Positions 18,334 to 28,578 of a DNA stretch of 38,533 nt are shown here, piece after piece. Numbering within the stretch: the first letter of the stretch is position 1; each line of letters starts with the position of its first letter. A program made the position numbers and the translations under genes. Source of the DNA: Rhodovibrionaceae bacterium (GTDB lineage Bacteria > Pseudomonadota > Alphaproteobacteria > Kiloniellales > DSM-21159); assembly GCA_028285215.1 (NCBI GenBank), contig JANQPZ010000114.1:1-38533 (forward strand). Direction: 5' to 3'. The notes beneath the pieces were generated by a model that saw nothing but the letters and a program-made list of their open reading frames with translations, searched no databases and was not told the DNA's origin.

Positions 18334-19485
18334 ATGACCGACACCCCGACGACCGACACCGCCGCGGCAACGGAAGCCCTGCCAACACCGCTGCTCGCGC
18401 TGCACCGGGAGCTCGGCGGCAAGCTTGTGGACTTCGCCGGCTATCTGCTGCCGGTCCAGTATCCGGCCGGCATCATGGCCGAACACAAGCAATGCCGGGC
18501 CGCAGCCGCCCTCTTCGACGTCTCCCACATGGGTCAGGTCGAGTTGAAGGGCGCGGCAGCCGACGCCGCGCTGGAGCGCTTGGTCCCAGGTGAGCTGCAA
18601 AAGCTCGCCGTCGGGCGTCAGCGCTATACCTTCTTCACCAACGACGCCGGCGGTATCCTGGACGATCTGATCGTCGCGCGGCTGCCAGACCGGCTGTTCG
18701 TGGTGGTGAACGCCGCTTGCAAGACCGCGGATATCGCGCACCTGCGGGCTCATTTGCCGGACATCGAACTCAAGCCGCTGACCGATCGGGCGCTGATCGC
18801 AGTGCAGGGACCGAAGGCTGTACAGGCCGTGGCCCGCCACGCACCCGCTGCGACGGACCTGACTTTTCTCTCCATCGCCGATATGGAGGTCGCGGGCATA
18901 CCGGCTCTGGTCAGCCGCTCGGGTTACAGCGGAGAGGACGGATTCGAGATCTCCTTGCCGGCCGCAGAGGCCGAGGCCGTGGCCCGCAAGCTGCTGGCGG
19001 AACCGGAGGTCGAACCGGCCGGCTTGGGTGCACGCGACTCGCTGCGGCTGGAGGCGGGGCTGTGCCTCTACGGCCATGACCTGACGCCCGAAACAACTCC
19101 GGTCGAGGCCGGATTGACCTGGGCGATCGGCAAGCGCCGCCGGGAGGAAGGCGGCTTCCCCGGTGCCGACGTCGTTCGCCGGCAGCTCGCTGAAGGGCCG
19201 CCGCGCCGCCGCGTCGGGCTGAAACCCGAAGGCCGTGCACCGGTCCGGGAAGGCGCGGCGCTCACGGACTCCGAAGGCAAGACGGTCGGTGTCGTCACCA
19301 GCGGCGGCTTCGGCCCTACGGTCGGCGGACCGGTGGCCATGGGCTATGTCTCGGCAGGGCTGGCCGAGACCGGCACCGGGCTTTTCGCAGAGGTCAGAGG
19401 CAAGCAGCTTCCGGTCACCGTGGCGGGGCTGCCCTTCGTCCAACAGCGCTACGCAAAATCGTCAGCAACAGGGGGCACAAGATGA
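18334..19485 (+). CDS. gcvT: Glycine cleavage system aminomethyltransferase (T-protein)
   Basis: A 383-residue cytoplasmic enzyme that transfers the methylene group from the aminomethyl-lipoyl arm of GcvH to tetrahydrofolate, releasing ammonia. The core begins [20 protein letters not shown], followed by [42 protein letters not shown] and a C-terminal GCV_T barrel domain ending [13 protein letters not shown]. The ATG at 18334 lies after the riboswitch and adds about 17 Thr/Ala-rich residues before the core. The ribosome-binding site is weak (AAGGA about 16 bases upstream). The stop overlaps the gcvH start (ATGA). Confidence 0.96.
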   Translation: MTDTPTTDTAAATEALPTPLLALHRELGGKLVDFAGYLLPVQYPAGIMAEHKQCRAAAALFDVSHMGQVELKGAAADAALERLVPGELQKLAVGRQRYTFFTNDAGGILDDLIVARLPDRLFVVVNAACKTADIAHLRAHLPDIELKPLTDRALIAVQGPKAVQAVARHAPAATDLTFLSIADMEVAGIPALVSRSGYSGEDGFEISLPAAEAEAVARKLLAEPEVEPAGLGARDSLRLEAGLCLYGHDLTPETTPVEAGLTWAIGKRRREEGGFPGADVVRRQLAEGPPRRRVGLKPEGRAPVREGAALTDSEGKTVGVVTSGGFGPTVGGPVAMGYVSAGLAETGTGLFAEVRGKQLPVTVAGLPFVQQRYAKSSATGGTR

Positions 19486-19859
19486 GCGAGACCAGATACA
19501 CCGGCGACCACGAGTGGGTTCGCGTCGAGAGCGACACCGCAACCGTCGGCATCACCAACTATGCGCAGGAGCAGTTGGGCGATGTCGTCTTCGTCGATCT
19601 GCCCGAGGCCGGCACCAACCTCGAGAAGGGCGCCGAGGCCGCCACGGTCGAGTCCGTCAAGGCCGCCAGCGAGGTCTATGCCGCCGTCTCCGGCGAAGTG
19701 ATCGAAGTCAACGAGGCGCTGACCGACGAGCCGGGACTGGTGAACAGCGCGCCCGAGGCCGACGGCTGGTTCTTCAAGCTGAAGCTCAGCGACCCGGCGG
19801 AGCTGGACGAGCTGATGGACGCCGCCGCCTACAAGGACCACTGCGCCGGCCTCGACTGA
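19482..19859 (+). CDS. gcvH: Glycine cleavage system lipoyl carrier protein (H-protein)
   Basis: A 125-residue lipoylated shuttle that carries the aminomethyl group between GcvP, GcvT and the dihydrolipoamide dehydrogenase. The start is typical ([14 protein letters not shown]). The lipoyl-bearing lysine is K60 in [14 protein letters not shown]. Length matches the family. The ATG overlaps the gcvT stop, and gcvP starts 36 bases after the stop. The lpd gene for the L-protein is not in the window. Confidence 0.97.
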   Translation: MSETRYTGDHEWVRVESDTATVGITNYAQEQLGDVVFVDLPEAGTNLEKGAEAATVESVKAASEVYAAVSGEVIEVNEALTDEPGLVNSAPEADGWFFKLKLSDPAELDELMDAAAYKDHCAGLD

Positions 19860-19895
19860 GCCGATCGCCCAGCTTCCCGAAACGAGGATCAAGCC

Positions 19896-22826
19896 ATGTC
19901 GACCCGCCAGAGCCCCGGAACACCGCCACGTTTCTCCTTGAACCAGCTGGAACAGCGCGACGACTTCGTGCGCCGCCACATCGGCCCGGGGACACCGCAA
20001 ATCGCCAAAATGCTGTCCGATCTGGGTTTCGACAGCCTGGAGGCGCTGATCGACAAGGCGGTGCCGAGTCAGATCCGCATGGAACGGCCCTTGCACCTGC
20101 CGCCGGTCCTGAGCGAGCGGGAGGCGCTGCACCGCCTGCGCGAGATGGCAGACCGCAACAAGGTCCTGACCTCGATGATCGGCATGGGTTACTACGGCAC
20201 CGTCACCCCGGGCGTGATCCAGCGCAATATCCTGGAAAACCCCGCCTGGTATACGGCCTACACGCCCTATCAGGCCGAAGTCAGCCAGGGCCGGCTGGAG
20301 GCGCTGCTGAACTACCAGCAGATGGTCATCGACCTGACCGGGTTGGAGATCGCCAACGCCTCCCTACTGGACGAGGCCACCGCGGCGGCCGAGGCCATGA
20401 CCCTGGCCCGCCGCGTGGCGAAGGCCAAGGGCAGCGCCTTCTTCGTCGACCGCGATTGCCATCCGCAGACCGTCGCCGTCGTGCGGACGCGCGCCGAGCC
20501 GCTGGGCATCGAAGTCATCGTCGGCGACCCGCTGAGCGAGCTGCCGGACACCGGTCTCTTCGGCCTGTTGCTGCAGTACCCCGGCTCCAGCGGAGAGATC
20601 CGCGACTACCGTCCGGCGGTCGAGGCGGTCCACGCGCAGAAGGGGCTTGCCATCGCGGCCACCGATCTGCTGGCGCTGACCCTGCTGACCCCGCCCGGAG
20701 AATGGGGCGCGGACGTCTGTATCGGCTCCGCCCAGCGCTTCGGCGTACCGATGGGCTACGGCGGCCCGCACGCCGCCTTCATGGCGACCAAGGACGCCTA
20801 CAAGCGCCAGACGCCGGGCCGGATCATCGGCGTGTCCGTCGACCGTTTCGGCCGCCCGGCCCTGCGCATGGCGCTCCAGACGCGCGAGCAGCACATCCGG
20901 CGCGAAAAGGCGACCAGCAACATCTGCACCGCACAGGTGCTGCTGGCCGTGATCGCCGGCATGTACGCCGTCTACCACGGCCCGGACGGCCTGACGACCA
21001 TCGCCCGCCGCGTCCACCGCTTCACCGCGATCCTGGCCGAGGGCTTGCGCCGGCTGGGCTTCGAGGTCGCGACCGAGCGCTACTTCGACACCCTGCAGGT
21101 CAAGGTTCCCAACCGCGCCCAGACGCTTCTGATGCGCGCGCGGGACGCCAAGATCAATCTTCGCGAGGTCGATGCCCACACCCTCGGAATCTCCCTGGAC
21201 GAAACGACGCGACGCGCCGAGGTCGAAGCGCTTTGGCGGGTCTTCGCGGCCGACGCCGGCGAACGCCTGGATATCGAAACGCTGGACGAAGCGGTCGAGG
21301 AGGCCTTGCCGTCGGAGCTGACACGCAGCTCCTCCTTCCTCGATCACGAGGTCTTCCACCTCTATCACGGCGAGACGGAGATGCTGCGGTATCTCCGGCG
21401 CCTGGCGGAGAAGGACATCGCCCTGGATCGGGCGATGATCCCGCTCGGCTCCTGCACCATGAAGCTGAACGCCAGCGCCGAAATGATGCCGGTGACCTGG
21501 CGCAACTTCGCGCACCTGCATCCCTTCGCACCGCTCGACCAGACCCAGGGCTACCAGCAGCTCTTCGAGGAACTGGAGGCCTGGCTCTGCGAGATCACCG
21601 GCTTCGACGCCGTCTCGCTGCAGCCCAATGCCGGCAGCCAGGGCGAATACGCCGGCCTGCTGACGATCCGCAAGTACCACCACAGCCGCGGCGAGGCGCA
21701 ACGGGACGTCTGCCTGATCCCGACCTCGGCCCACGGCACCAATCCGGCCAGTGCCGTGATGGCCGGCATGCGGGTGGTCCTGGTGGAATGTGACGACAGC
21801 GGCAACATCGACGTCGACGACCTGAAGGCCAAGGCCGCCGAGCACGGCGAGCGGCTGGCGGCCCTGATGGTCACCTACCCCTCGACCCACGGCGTCTTCG
21901 AGGCCGCGATCAAGGAGATCTGCCAGGCGGTCCACGACCGCGGCGGCCAGGTCTACATGGACGGCGCCAATCTCAACGCGCTCGTCGGCATCGCACGGCC
22001 GGCCGAGATCGGCGCGGACGTGAGCCACATGAACCTGCACAAGACCTTCTGCATCCCCCACGGCGGCGGCGGACCGGGCATGGGGCCGATCGGCGTGAAA
22101 AGCCATCTGGCGCCCTTCCTGCCGGACCACCCGGTCATCGCGGGCGTCAATCCGGCGGCAGGAGAGGCCGGTACCATCGGCACCATTTCCGCTGCGCCCT
22201 GGGGCTCCTCCTCGATCTTGCCGATTTCCTGGGCCTACATCGCCATGATGGGCGGAGCGGGCCTGACCCGCGCGACGCAACTCGCCATTCTGAGTGCCAA
22301 CTACATGGCGAAACAGCTCTCGGCCGCCTATCCGGTGCTCTACAGCGGCCCCGACGGCCTGGTGGCGCACGAGTGCATCATCGACACCCGCGTCCTGAAG
22401 GACGACGCCGGCATCACCGTGGACGACGTGGCCAAGCGCCTGATCGACTACGGTTTCCACGCGCCGACCATGTCCTGGCCCGTGGCCGGCACCATGATGA
22501 TCGAGCCGACGGAATCCGAGGCAATGCGGGAGCTCGACCGCTTCTGCCAGGCCATGCTGGCGATCAAGGCGGAGGCCGACGCGGTGGCGGCGGGCAAGCT
22601 GTCCGCCGAGGACAACCCGCTGGTCAACGCGCCGCACCCCCTGGCCGAGATCACGGCGGCGGATTGGGACCATGCTTACAGCCGGGCGCAAGCCGCCTTC
22701 CCGGTGGAGTCCCTCAAGCAGGACAAGTACTGGGCGCCGGTCGGCCGCGTCGACAATGCCCACGGCGACCGTCACCTGGTCTGCACCTGCCCGCCGCTCG
22801 AGGCCTACAAGGAAGCTGCGGAGTAG
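19896..22826 (+). CDS. gcvP: Glycine dehydrogenase (decarboxylating), single-chain P-protein
   Basis: A 976-residue PLP enzyme that decarboxylates glycine and loads the aminomethyl group onto GcvH. This is the fused form; the two halves (homologous to GcvPA and GcvPB) meet around residue 450-480. The PLP lysine is K716 in [19 protein letters not shown], close to K706 of E. coli. Other family segments are [20 protein letters not shown] near the N-terminus and the SCTMKLNA loop. ATG 19896 has GAGGATC about 9-12 bases upstream. It is the last gene of the riboswitch-controlled operon and converges with the acyltransferase gene. Confidence 0.98.
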   Translation: MSTRQSPGTPPRFSLNQLEQRDDFVRRHIGPGTPQIAKMLSDLGFDSLEALIDKAVPSQIRMERPLHLPPVLSEREALHRLREMADRNKVLTSMIGMGYYGTVTPGVIQRNILENPAWYTAYTPYQAEVSQGRLEALLNYQQMVIDLTGLEIANASLLDEATAAAEAMTLARRVAKAKGSAFFVDRDCHPQTVAVVRTRAEPLGIEVIVGDPLSELPDTGLFGLLLQYPGSSGEIRDYRPAVEAVHAQKGLAIAATDLLALTLLTPPGEWGADVCIGSAQRFGVPMGYGGPHAAFMATKDAYKRQTPGRIIGVSVDRFGRPALRMALQTREQHIRREKATSNICTAQVLLAVIAGMYAVYHGPDGLTTIARRVHRFTAILAEGLRRLGFEVATERYFDTLQVKVPNRAQTLLMRARDAKINLREVDAHTLGISLDETTRRAEVEALWRVFAADAGERLDIETLDEAVEEALPSELTRSSSFLDHEVFHLYHGETEMLRYLRRLAEKDIALDRAMIPLGSCTMKLNASAEMMPVTWRNFAHLHPFAPLDQTQGYQQLFEELEAWLCEITGFDAVSLQPNAGSQGEYAGLLTIRKYHHSRGEAQRDVCLIPTSAHGTNPASAVMAGMRVVLVECDDSGNIDVDDLKAKAAEHGERLAALMVTYPSTHGVFEAAIKEICQAVHDRGGQVYMDGANLNALVGIARPAEIGADVSHMNLHKTFCIPHGGGGPGMGPIGVKSHLAPFLPDHPVIAGVNPAAGEAGTIGTISAAPWGSSSILPISWAYIAMMGGAGLTRATQLAILSANYMAKQLSAAYPVLYSGPDGLVAHECIIDTRVLKDDAGITVDDVAKRLIDYGFHAPTMSWPVAGTMMIEPTESEAMRELDRFCQAMLAIKAEADAVAAGKLSAEDNPLVNAPHPLAEITAADWDHAYSRAQAAFPVESLKQDKYWAPVGRVDNAHGDRHLVCTCPPLEAYKEAAE

Positions 22827-22857
22827 AACGCCCCACAGCCGAGCAACGCGAGTCCGG

Positions 22858-25560
22858 TCACCCCAACGTCTTCACCACACGCACGATGCCGGGGTCGTCG
22901 CTGTGGCGGGAAAGGGTGAAGCCCAGCTCCTCGTTCATCTGGAGCATGCGCTCGTTCTCGGACAGCACGTCGCCCCAGACCTCGCCGATGCCGCGCTCCT
23001 CGGCATAGGCGAGGATCCGGCGCATCAGCAGGTAGCCGAGACCGCGGCCCTTCAGCTCCGAGCGCACCGAGACGGCGTATTCGGCGCGGGCGTTGTCGGG
23101 GTCGGCGGCAATGCGGACCACGCCCCAGATCTCGCCGGGTCCGTCCTCGGGCTCGGCCACCAACGCCATCTCGCGGTTGTAGTCGATCTGGGTCAGCCGC
23201 GCGGCCGATTCGTGATCCAACGCCTTCATGTAGTGGAAGAAGCGCATGTGCACGTCTTCCTGAGTCATGTTGCGGTAGGTCTCGACCAGCGCGGTCTCAT
23301 CCTCCGGCCGCACCGGCCGCAGCTTGACGGTTGTCCCATCCCGCAGTTCGCCAGTCTGCTCCAGGTGTTTCGGATAGGGCCGGATGGCGAGGCGCCAAGC
23401 GGCACGGCGGCTGGCATCGGGCGCCGGCTGCACCTTCACCCGCGCATCGAGCGCCAGCACGCCGTCGGCGTCGGCCAACAGCGGGTTGATATCGATCTCC
23501 GCGATCTCCTGGAAGTCGGCGGCCAATTGAGACAAGTCGATCAGGGCACGGGCGATGGCGTCCCGGTCGGCCGCCGGCTGGTCGCGATAGCCCTCCAGCA
23601 GGCGATGGATGCGGGTCTCGCCCATCATGGCGCGCGCCAGGGCCATGTTCAGCGGCGGCAGGGAGAGCGCCTTGTCCTTGACCACCTCGACCGCGGTCCC
23701 GCCGGCGCCGAACAGAACGACGGGGCCGAACTGTAGATCCTCCACGATGCCGAGAATCAGCTCATGAGCGCCGGGACGGCGTGCCATCTGCTGCACGGTG
23801 AAACCGGTGATCTTCGCATCCGGCTGGGCCTCGCGGCAGCGGCGCAGCATGCGCGCCGTCTCGCGCTGCAACTGCTCGGCGCTCTCGATATCCAGCTTGA
23901 CGCCGCCCACGTCTGATTTGTGCGTGATGTCCGGCGAGAGAATCTTGAGCGCCACCGGATAGCCGATCTCCTCGGCGGCGGCCAGGGCCGCTTCGGCATC
24001 GGCCACCTCGCGAGTCTGCACCGTCGGAATCCCATAGGCCGCCAGAACCCTCTTGGCCTCGGGCTCCGTGAGCCACTCGCGGCCCTCCAGAAGGGCGGCC
24101 TCCAGGAGACTCCGCACGGTCTCCTGATCCGGTTCCGCGTGCTCCGGCACGGAGTCCGGCGTCTGCATCAGCAGTTCCTGGTTCCGGCGGTAGCGGACCA
24201 GGTGCATGAAGGCGCGCACCGCCTGTTCCGGCGTCGGGTACGTCGGCAGCTTCTTTTCGGCAAAGAGCCGCCGCGCCGCCTGGGGCGCCTCCTCGCCCAG
24301 CCAGGCCGTGAAGACCGGCTTGCTGCGGCCTTCGGTCTCCTCGATGGCCTTGACGACGGAGGTCGCGGCCTCCAGCGGGTCCGCGACGGCAACCGGACAG
24401 TTCATCACCAGCACGGCATCGATCTGCCGGTCGGACAGCAGGCCGGAGAGCGCGGCCTCGTAGCGCTCGCCCGGCGCGTCGCCGATGATGTCGACCGGAT
24501 TGCCGTGGCTCCAGGTGGCCGGCAGCGTGGCGTCCAGGCGCTCCAGCGTCTCCGGCGACAGCTCGGCCAGTTTGCCGCCGCCTTCGATCAGCGCGTCGGT
24601 GGCGAGCACGCCGAGCCCGCCACCATTGGTCAGGATCGCCAGACGTTCGCCCACCGTGCGGGCCTGGCGGGCGCTGTTGGCCAGGGTCTCGGCGGCATCG
24701 AACAGCTCTTCCAGGGTGTAGACCCGCAGCATGCCGGCCCGCTTGAAGGCGGTGTCGTAGACCGCGTCGGAGCCGGCCAGGGCCCCGGTGTGACTTGCCG
24801 CGGCCTTCATGCCCTCTGCGTGGCGGCCGCCCTTGATCACGATCACCGGCTTGGCCCGCGCCGCCGCGCGCGCCGCCGACATGAATTTACGGGCGTGGGT
24901 CACCGCCTCGACGTAGAGCAGGATCGCGCGGGTGTCGCGGTCGTTCGCCAGATAGTCCAGCAGGTCGCCGAAGTCGACGTCGGCCATGTCGCCGAGCGAG
25001 ACCACCTTGGAGAAACCGATGCCGCGCGGCGTCGCCCAGTCGAGCATGGCCGTCACCATCGCGCCGGACTGGGTCAGAAACGCAAGATTGCCGGTCTTGG
25101 CACCGATATGCGCGAAGCTGGCGTTCAGCCCAAGGGGCGGCACCATCATGCCGACGCAGTTGGGCCCGACCAGGCGCAAGGTGTGGGGCTGCGCGGCGTC
25201 CAGCACCGCCTGCCGGCGCCGATGTCCCTCCTCGTCGCCGCCTTCGCCGAAACCGGCCGTGATCACCACGCAGGCCTTGGTGCCGCGCGCGCCGAGCTGA
25301 CCCACCAGGTCGGCGACCGTATCGGGCGGCGTACAGATCACCGCCAGATCCGGTGCGAAGGGCAGCCCCGCCACGTCCGGGTAGGCAAGCACGCCCTCGA
25401 CGGCTTCGGCCTTGGGATTGACCGGCATGACCGGGCCGGCGAAGCCGCTGTGGAAGAGGTTACGGGCCACCACCTGCCCGACCGACTTCTCGCGGTTGCT
25501 CGCCCCGATTAGCGCGATCGAGCGGGGGGCGAAGAGCTTGTCGAGGTGGCGGACGGACAT
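22858..25560 (-). CDS. Acyl-CoA synthetase (NDP-forming)-GNAT fusion, Pat/PatZ-like
   Basis: A 900-residue cytoplasmic protein. In order it has a CoA-binding domain (IALIGASNREKSVG near 15-28, GPNCVGMM near 132), a succinyl-CoA-ligase-like domain (SHTGALAGSD, H257), an ATP-grasp domain with KILSPDITHKSDVGGVKL around 540, and a C-terminal GNAT domain (about 735-900) with the acetyl-CoA loop KGRGLG near 837-842. This is the layout of Salmonella Pat and E. coli PatZ, protein lysine acetyltransferases that silence acetyl-CoA synthetase. Those enzymes lack the phospho-accepting histidine; this one keeps it, so synthetase activity may remain. It is 129 bases downstream of the AmpG-like gene and may share its transcript. 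Confidence 0.9.
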   Translation of the reverse strand: MSVRHLDKLFAPRSIALIGASNREKSVGQVVARNLFHSGFAGPVMPVNPKAEAVEGVLAYPDVAGLPFAPDLAVICTPPDTVADLVGQLGARGTKACVVITAGFGEGGDEEGHRRRQAVLDAAQPHTLRLVGPNCVGMMVPPLGLNASFAHIGAKTGNLAFLTQSGAMVTAMLDWATPRGIGFSKVVSLGDMADVDFGDLLDYLANDRDTRAILLYVEAVTHARKFMSAARAAARAKPVIVIKGGRHAEGMKAAASHTGALAGSDAVYDTAFKRAGMLRVYTLEELFDAAETLANSARQARTVGERLAILTNGGGLGVLATDALIEGGGKLAELSPETLERLDATLPATWSHGNPVDIIGDAPGERYEAALSGLLSDRQIDAVLVMNCPVAVADPLEAATSVVKAIEETEGRSKPVFTAWLGEEAPQAARRLFAEKKLPTYPTPEQAVRAFMHLVRYRRNQELLMQTPDSVPEHAEPDQETVRSLLEAALLEGREWLTEPEAKRVLAAYGIPTVQTREVADAEAALAAAEEIGYPVALKILSPDITHKSDVGGVKLDIESAEQLQRETARMLRRCREAQPDAKITGFTVQQMARRPGAHELILGIVEDLQFGPVVLFGAGGTAVEVVKDKALSLPPLNMALARAMMGETRIHRLLEGYRDQPAADRDAIARALIDLSQLAADFQEIAEIDINPLLADADGVLALDARVKVQPAPDASRRAAWRLAIRPYPKHLEQTGELRDGTTVKLRPVRPEDETALVETYRNMTQEDVHMRFFHYMKALDHESAARLTQIDYNREMALVAEPEDGPGEIWGVVRIAADPDNARAEYAVSVRSELKGRGLGYLLMRRILAYAEERGIGEVWGDVLSENERMLQMNEELGFTLSRHSDDPGIVRVVKTLG

Positions 25561-25689
25561 GGGGGCTCCTTCGGACTCGAAATATGCTGCATCGCAGCAC
25601 GAACGGCGCGGAGCTTAATCTGGGAGTGTTACGGGCGTTTTGCGATAGGTCAGGCCGAGTTGCCCCATGAGATTGCCCGCCCGGCCGCG

Positions 25690-27012
25690 TCAGCCCGCCC
25701 GCTCTGGAACGCTCTCGGCAACATCCGGTCTCGCCCTGACGGGATAGAGCCGCGCCAGGTACCAGAGCAGCACCAGCCCCGGGACCGCCAGCAAGGTGGT
25801 CGCCAGGAAGAAGCCCGGCCAGCCCAGCTGCTCGGCGAACCAGCCGGAGGAGGCCGCGAGCACGGTGCGGCCGAAGGCCATCAGCGACGACAGCAACGCG
25901 TACTGAGTCGCCGTGAAGGCCAGGTTGCAGAGAGACGAGAGGTAGGCGACGAAGGCGGCCGAGCCGAGCCCGCCGGTAAAGTTGTCCGCCCCGACGGCGA
26001 TGGCCAGCGCCTGCAGATTGTCGCCCTGGGTCGCCAGCCAGGCGAAGATCAGGTTGGTGGCGGCCTGCAGCACGCCGCCGACCGCCAAGGCCGGCAGGAT
26101 GCCGAGCCGCGCCACCAGCAGCCCCCCGGCGAAGACCCCCAGCATGGTCATGACCACGCCGAAGACCTTGGTGACGCTGGCGATCTCCACGCCCGAGAAG
26201 CCGAGGTCGACGTAGAAGGGGTTGGCCATCGCCCCGGCCACGGCGTCGCCGTACTTGTACAGCAGCACGAAGGCCAGGATGACCAGCCAGCCGCGCCGCT
26301 GGGCGAAATCGGTCAGCGGATCGACCGCCGCGTGCCGCAGCCAGGCCACCGGCTCCTTCGGCGGCGCGGGGCGGCGGTTGACCGGCTCGGCGCCGATCAG
26401 GGTGCCGAGGATGCCGATGCCGATCAGCGCCGCCATGATGGCATAGACCCAGGACCAGGCGATGAAGTCGGCCAGCGCCAGCGCCCCGGCGCCGGCGGCC
26501 AGCAGCCCGACCCGATAGCCGGCCTGGGTCATGGCCGCGCCGGCGCCCTGCTCGTGCTCGGCCAGGATCTCGATGCGGTAGGCGTCGATCACGATGTCCT
26601 GGCTGGCCGAGAGAAAGGCCATCAGCAGCGCCGCCACCGCCAGGAAGCCCAGCGACTGCGCCGGATCGCCCTGACCGACCAGAACGATGGAGCCCATCAG
26701 CAGGAGCTGGATGGTCAGCAGCCAGCCGCGGCGCAGGCCGAGCCACCGGGTCAGCAGCGGCAGGCGGACGTGGTCGAGCAGCGGCGCCCAGAGAAACTTG
26801 AGGCTGTAGGGCGTGGCGACGGTCAGCAGGCCGCCGATGGCTGCCAGGCCGACATCGGCCTCGCGCAGCCAGAACGACAGGGTGGAGAAACCCAGCAGCA
26901 ACGGCAGTCCGCTGGAAAATCCCATCAAGAAGATGACGAGCTGGCGCCGCGTGAGGTACACGGCAAGTGCCTCGCGCCACCCGCGGGCATCGACTGAGAA
27001 AAACGCGGCCAT
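25690..27012 (-). CDS. AmpG-like MFS transporter (muropeptide permease family)
   Basis: A 440-residue inner-membrane protein with about 12-14 hydrophobic segments and the AmpG/acetyl-CoA-transporter signature. It starts REALAVYLTRRQLVIFLMGF and continues GLPLLLGFSTLSFWLRE and KFLWAPLLDH, with SASQDIVIDAYRIE after TM4-5. AmpG imports anhydro-muropeptides for cell-wall recycling and beta-lactamase induction. The substrate here is inferred from family only. The open frame extends to 27147, but ATG 27012 begins the recognisable protein and avoids overlap with coaE on the other strand. It is divergent from coaE with an 88-base gap. Confidence 0.88.
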   Translation of the reverse strand: MAAFFSVDARGWREALAVYLTRRQLVIFLMGFSSGLPLLLGFSTLSFWLREADVGLAAIGGLLTVATPYSLKFLWAPLLDHVRLPLLTRWLGLRRGWLLTIQLLLMGSIVLVGQGDPAQSLGFLAVAALLMAFLSASQDIVIDAYRIEILAEHEQGAGAAMTQAGYRVGLLAAGAGALALADFIAWSWVYAIMAALIGIGILGTLIGAEPVNRRPAPPKEPVAWLRHAAVDPLTDFAQRRGWLVILAFVLLYKYGDAVAGAMANPFYVDLGFSGVEIASVTKVFGVVMTMLGVFAGGLLVARLGILPALAVGGVLQAATNLIFAWLATQGDNLQALAIAVGADNFTGGLGSAAFVAYLSSLCNLAFTATQYALLSSLMAFGRTVLAASSGWFAEQLGWPGFFLATTLLAVPGLVLLWYLARLYPVRARPDVAESVPERAG

Positions 27013-27100
27013 CGGCGAAGGTTCTAGCCTCACCGCCCGGGTCGTACCAAACGCGAAGTGATGGCCGAAGTGAGGCCGGATCGGGGAGGAGACTGCGGCT

Positions 27101-27820
27101 GTGTTCGTGCTGGGCCTGACCGGCTCCATCGGCATGGGAAAATCCACGGCAGCCGGCCTGTTGCGCCGGCTGGGCCTGCCGGTCCACGACGCCGATGCCG
27201 CCGTTCACCGTTTGCTGGCACCGGGCGGCGCGGCGGTGTCACCGGTCTTGGCCGCCTTTCCGGCTGCGGCGGCAGCGGACGGCGGCATCGACCGCAGGGC
27301 CTTGGGCGCCCGCGTTTTCCATGACGCCGCCGCGTTGAAACGGCTGGAGACCATCTTGCACCCGCTGGTTCGCAAGGAGGCGCTGCGCTTCCTGGCGCGG
27401 CAGCAGCGTCTCGGCGCCGATGTCGCCGTCCTGGACATCCCGCTGCTCTACGAGACCGGCGGCGAGCGTCTCTGCGACGCCGTCGTGGTGGTGACCGCCC
27501 CGGCCTGGCTGCAGGCCCAGCGGGTGCTGCGCCGCCCCGGCATGACACCCGAGACCTTCGCCGCCATCAAGGCCAAGCAGCTCCCCGACTCGCTCAAGCG
27601 TCGCCGCGCCGATGTCCTGGTCCAGACCGGCCTGGGCAAGGGCGAGACCTTGCGGCGACTCCGCTCGATTGCAAGACTTGCCGCCGGCCGCAAGGGACAG
27701 GCTTGGCCGCCGCGGCAGGGCCGTCCGCAGGCCCTCCCCGGGATACGCAACGGTGGGACAGGCAACGGCGGCCAGGGACGACGTAAGACGCAGAACACTG
27801 CAGGGGATCGGGAGGACTAG
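27101..27820 (+). CDS. coaE: Dephospho-CoA kinase
   Basis: A 239-residue cytoplasmic kinase that phosphorylates the 3'-OH of dephospho-CoA in the last step of CoA synthesis. The P-loop is GSIGMGKS (8-15), then the DADAAVHRLL motif and VLDIPLLYETGGE. The GTG at 27101 has an excellent GGGGAGGAG site; a GTG two codons later is also possible. The family core ends near residue 195. About 45 extra residues follow, basic and rich in Gly, Gln, Arg and Pro, with no recognisable domain. dnaQ starts 4 bases after the stop, a pairing frequent in alphaproteobacteria. Confidence 0.94.
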   Translation: MFVLGLTGSIGMGKSTAAGLLRRLGLPVHDADAAVHRLLAPGGAAVSPVLAAFPAAAAADGGIDRRALGARVFHDAAALKRLETILHPLVRKEALRFLARQQRLGADVAVLDIPLLYETGGERLCDAVVVVTAPAWLQAQRVLRRPGMTPETFAAIKAKQLPDSLKRRRADVLVQTGLGKGETLRRLRSIARLAAGRKGQAWPPRQGRPQALPGIRNGGTGNGGQGRRKTQNTAGDRED

Positions 27821-27824
27821 GGCC

Positions 27825-28526
27825 GTGCGCGAGATCGTGTTGGATACCGAGACGACCGGCCTGGACCCCTTGCAGGGCCATCGCGTCATCGAGCTGGCGG
27901 CGCTGGAACTGGTCAACCACATGCCGACCGGCCGCGCCTGGCGCGAGTACATCGACCCCGAGCGCGAGGTGGAAGAGGACGCGCGCCGCGTCCACGGCAT
28001 CGACAACGCCTTCCTGGAGGGCAAGCCGAAGTTCGCGGCGGTCGTCGAGGGCTTCCTGGAGTTCCTCGGCGACGCCGCCATCGTCGCCCACAACGCCGCG
28101 TTCGACATGGGCTTCCTGAAGGCCGAGCTGCTGCGCCTGGGCAAGCCGGAACTGCCGAACAGCGTGATCGACACCCTGGCGATGGCGCGGCAGCGCTTTC
28201 CCGGCTCGCCCAACTCGCTCGATGCCCTCTGCCGCCGCTTCGAGGTCGACAACTCCTCACGGAGCTACCACGGCGCCCTGCTCGACTGCGAGCTGCTGGC
28301 CGAGGTCTATCTGGAACTGCGCGGCGGCCGCCAGCCGGGCCTCAGCCTCGCCGAGGAGCGTGGCAGCAGCACCAGCCGAACCCGTGACGCCACGTTGGTG
28401 TCGCTGGACAGCACCGCCCAGAAGCCCCGCCGCGAGCCCCGCCCTCATGCGCCGACGGTGGAGGAAATGGAGGCCCACAAGGCGATGCTGGAGGGCCTCA
28501 AGGATCCGATTTGGACACGGCAGTAG
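27825..28526 (+). CDS. dnaQ: DNA polymerase III epsilon subunit (proofreading exonuclease)
   Basis: A 233-residue 3'-5' exonuclease of the DEDDh class that proofreads for the replicative polymerase. The catalytic residues are D7 and E9 (VLDTETTGLDP), D94 (AHNAAFDMGF), H149 and D154 (SYHGALLDCELLAEV). The C-terminal tail (about 175-233) is the polymerase-binding region, polar and less conserved. It starts at GTG 27825 with GGGAGG about 11 bases upstream. The open frame leftward into coaE is not coding. It ends in a convergent arrangement with the isomerase gene, with 52 bases between. Confidence 0.96.
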   Translation: MREIVLDTETTGLDPLQGHRVIELAALELVNHMPTGRAWREYIDPEREVEEDARRVHGIDNAFLEGKPKFAAVVEGFLEFLGDAAIVAHNAAFDMGFLKAELLRLGKPELPNSVIDTLAMARQRFPGSPNSLDALCRRFEVDNSSRSYHGALLDCELLAEVYLELRGGRQPGLSLAEERGSSTSRTRDATLVSLDSTAQKPRREPRPHAPTVEEMEAHKAMLEGLKDPIWTRQ

Positions 28527-28578
28527 GGTGACCTGTTGCTCTACGGTCGCCAGGGCTAACCGCTAGGGCGCGTTCTCG

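Noticed and set aside
19235-22775. Very long open frames overlapping gcvH and gcvP on both strands
   Set aside because: Arg/Ala/Gly/Pro-rich translations typical of shadow frames; gcvH and gcvP are clear in the proper frame.
25460-27208. 582-residue leftward frame over the AmpG-like gene
   Set aside because: Arg/Gly/Ala-rich shadow frame; the 440-residue transporter in the other frame has clear membrane segments.
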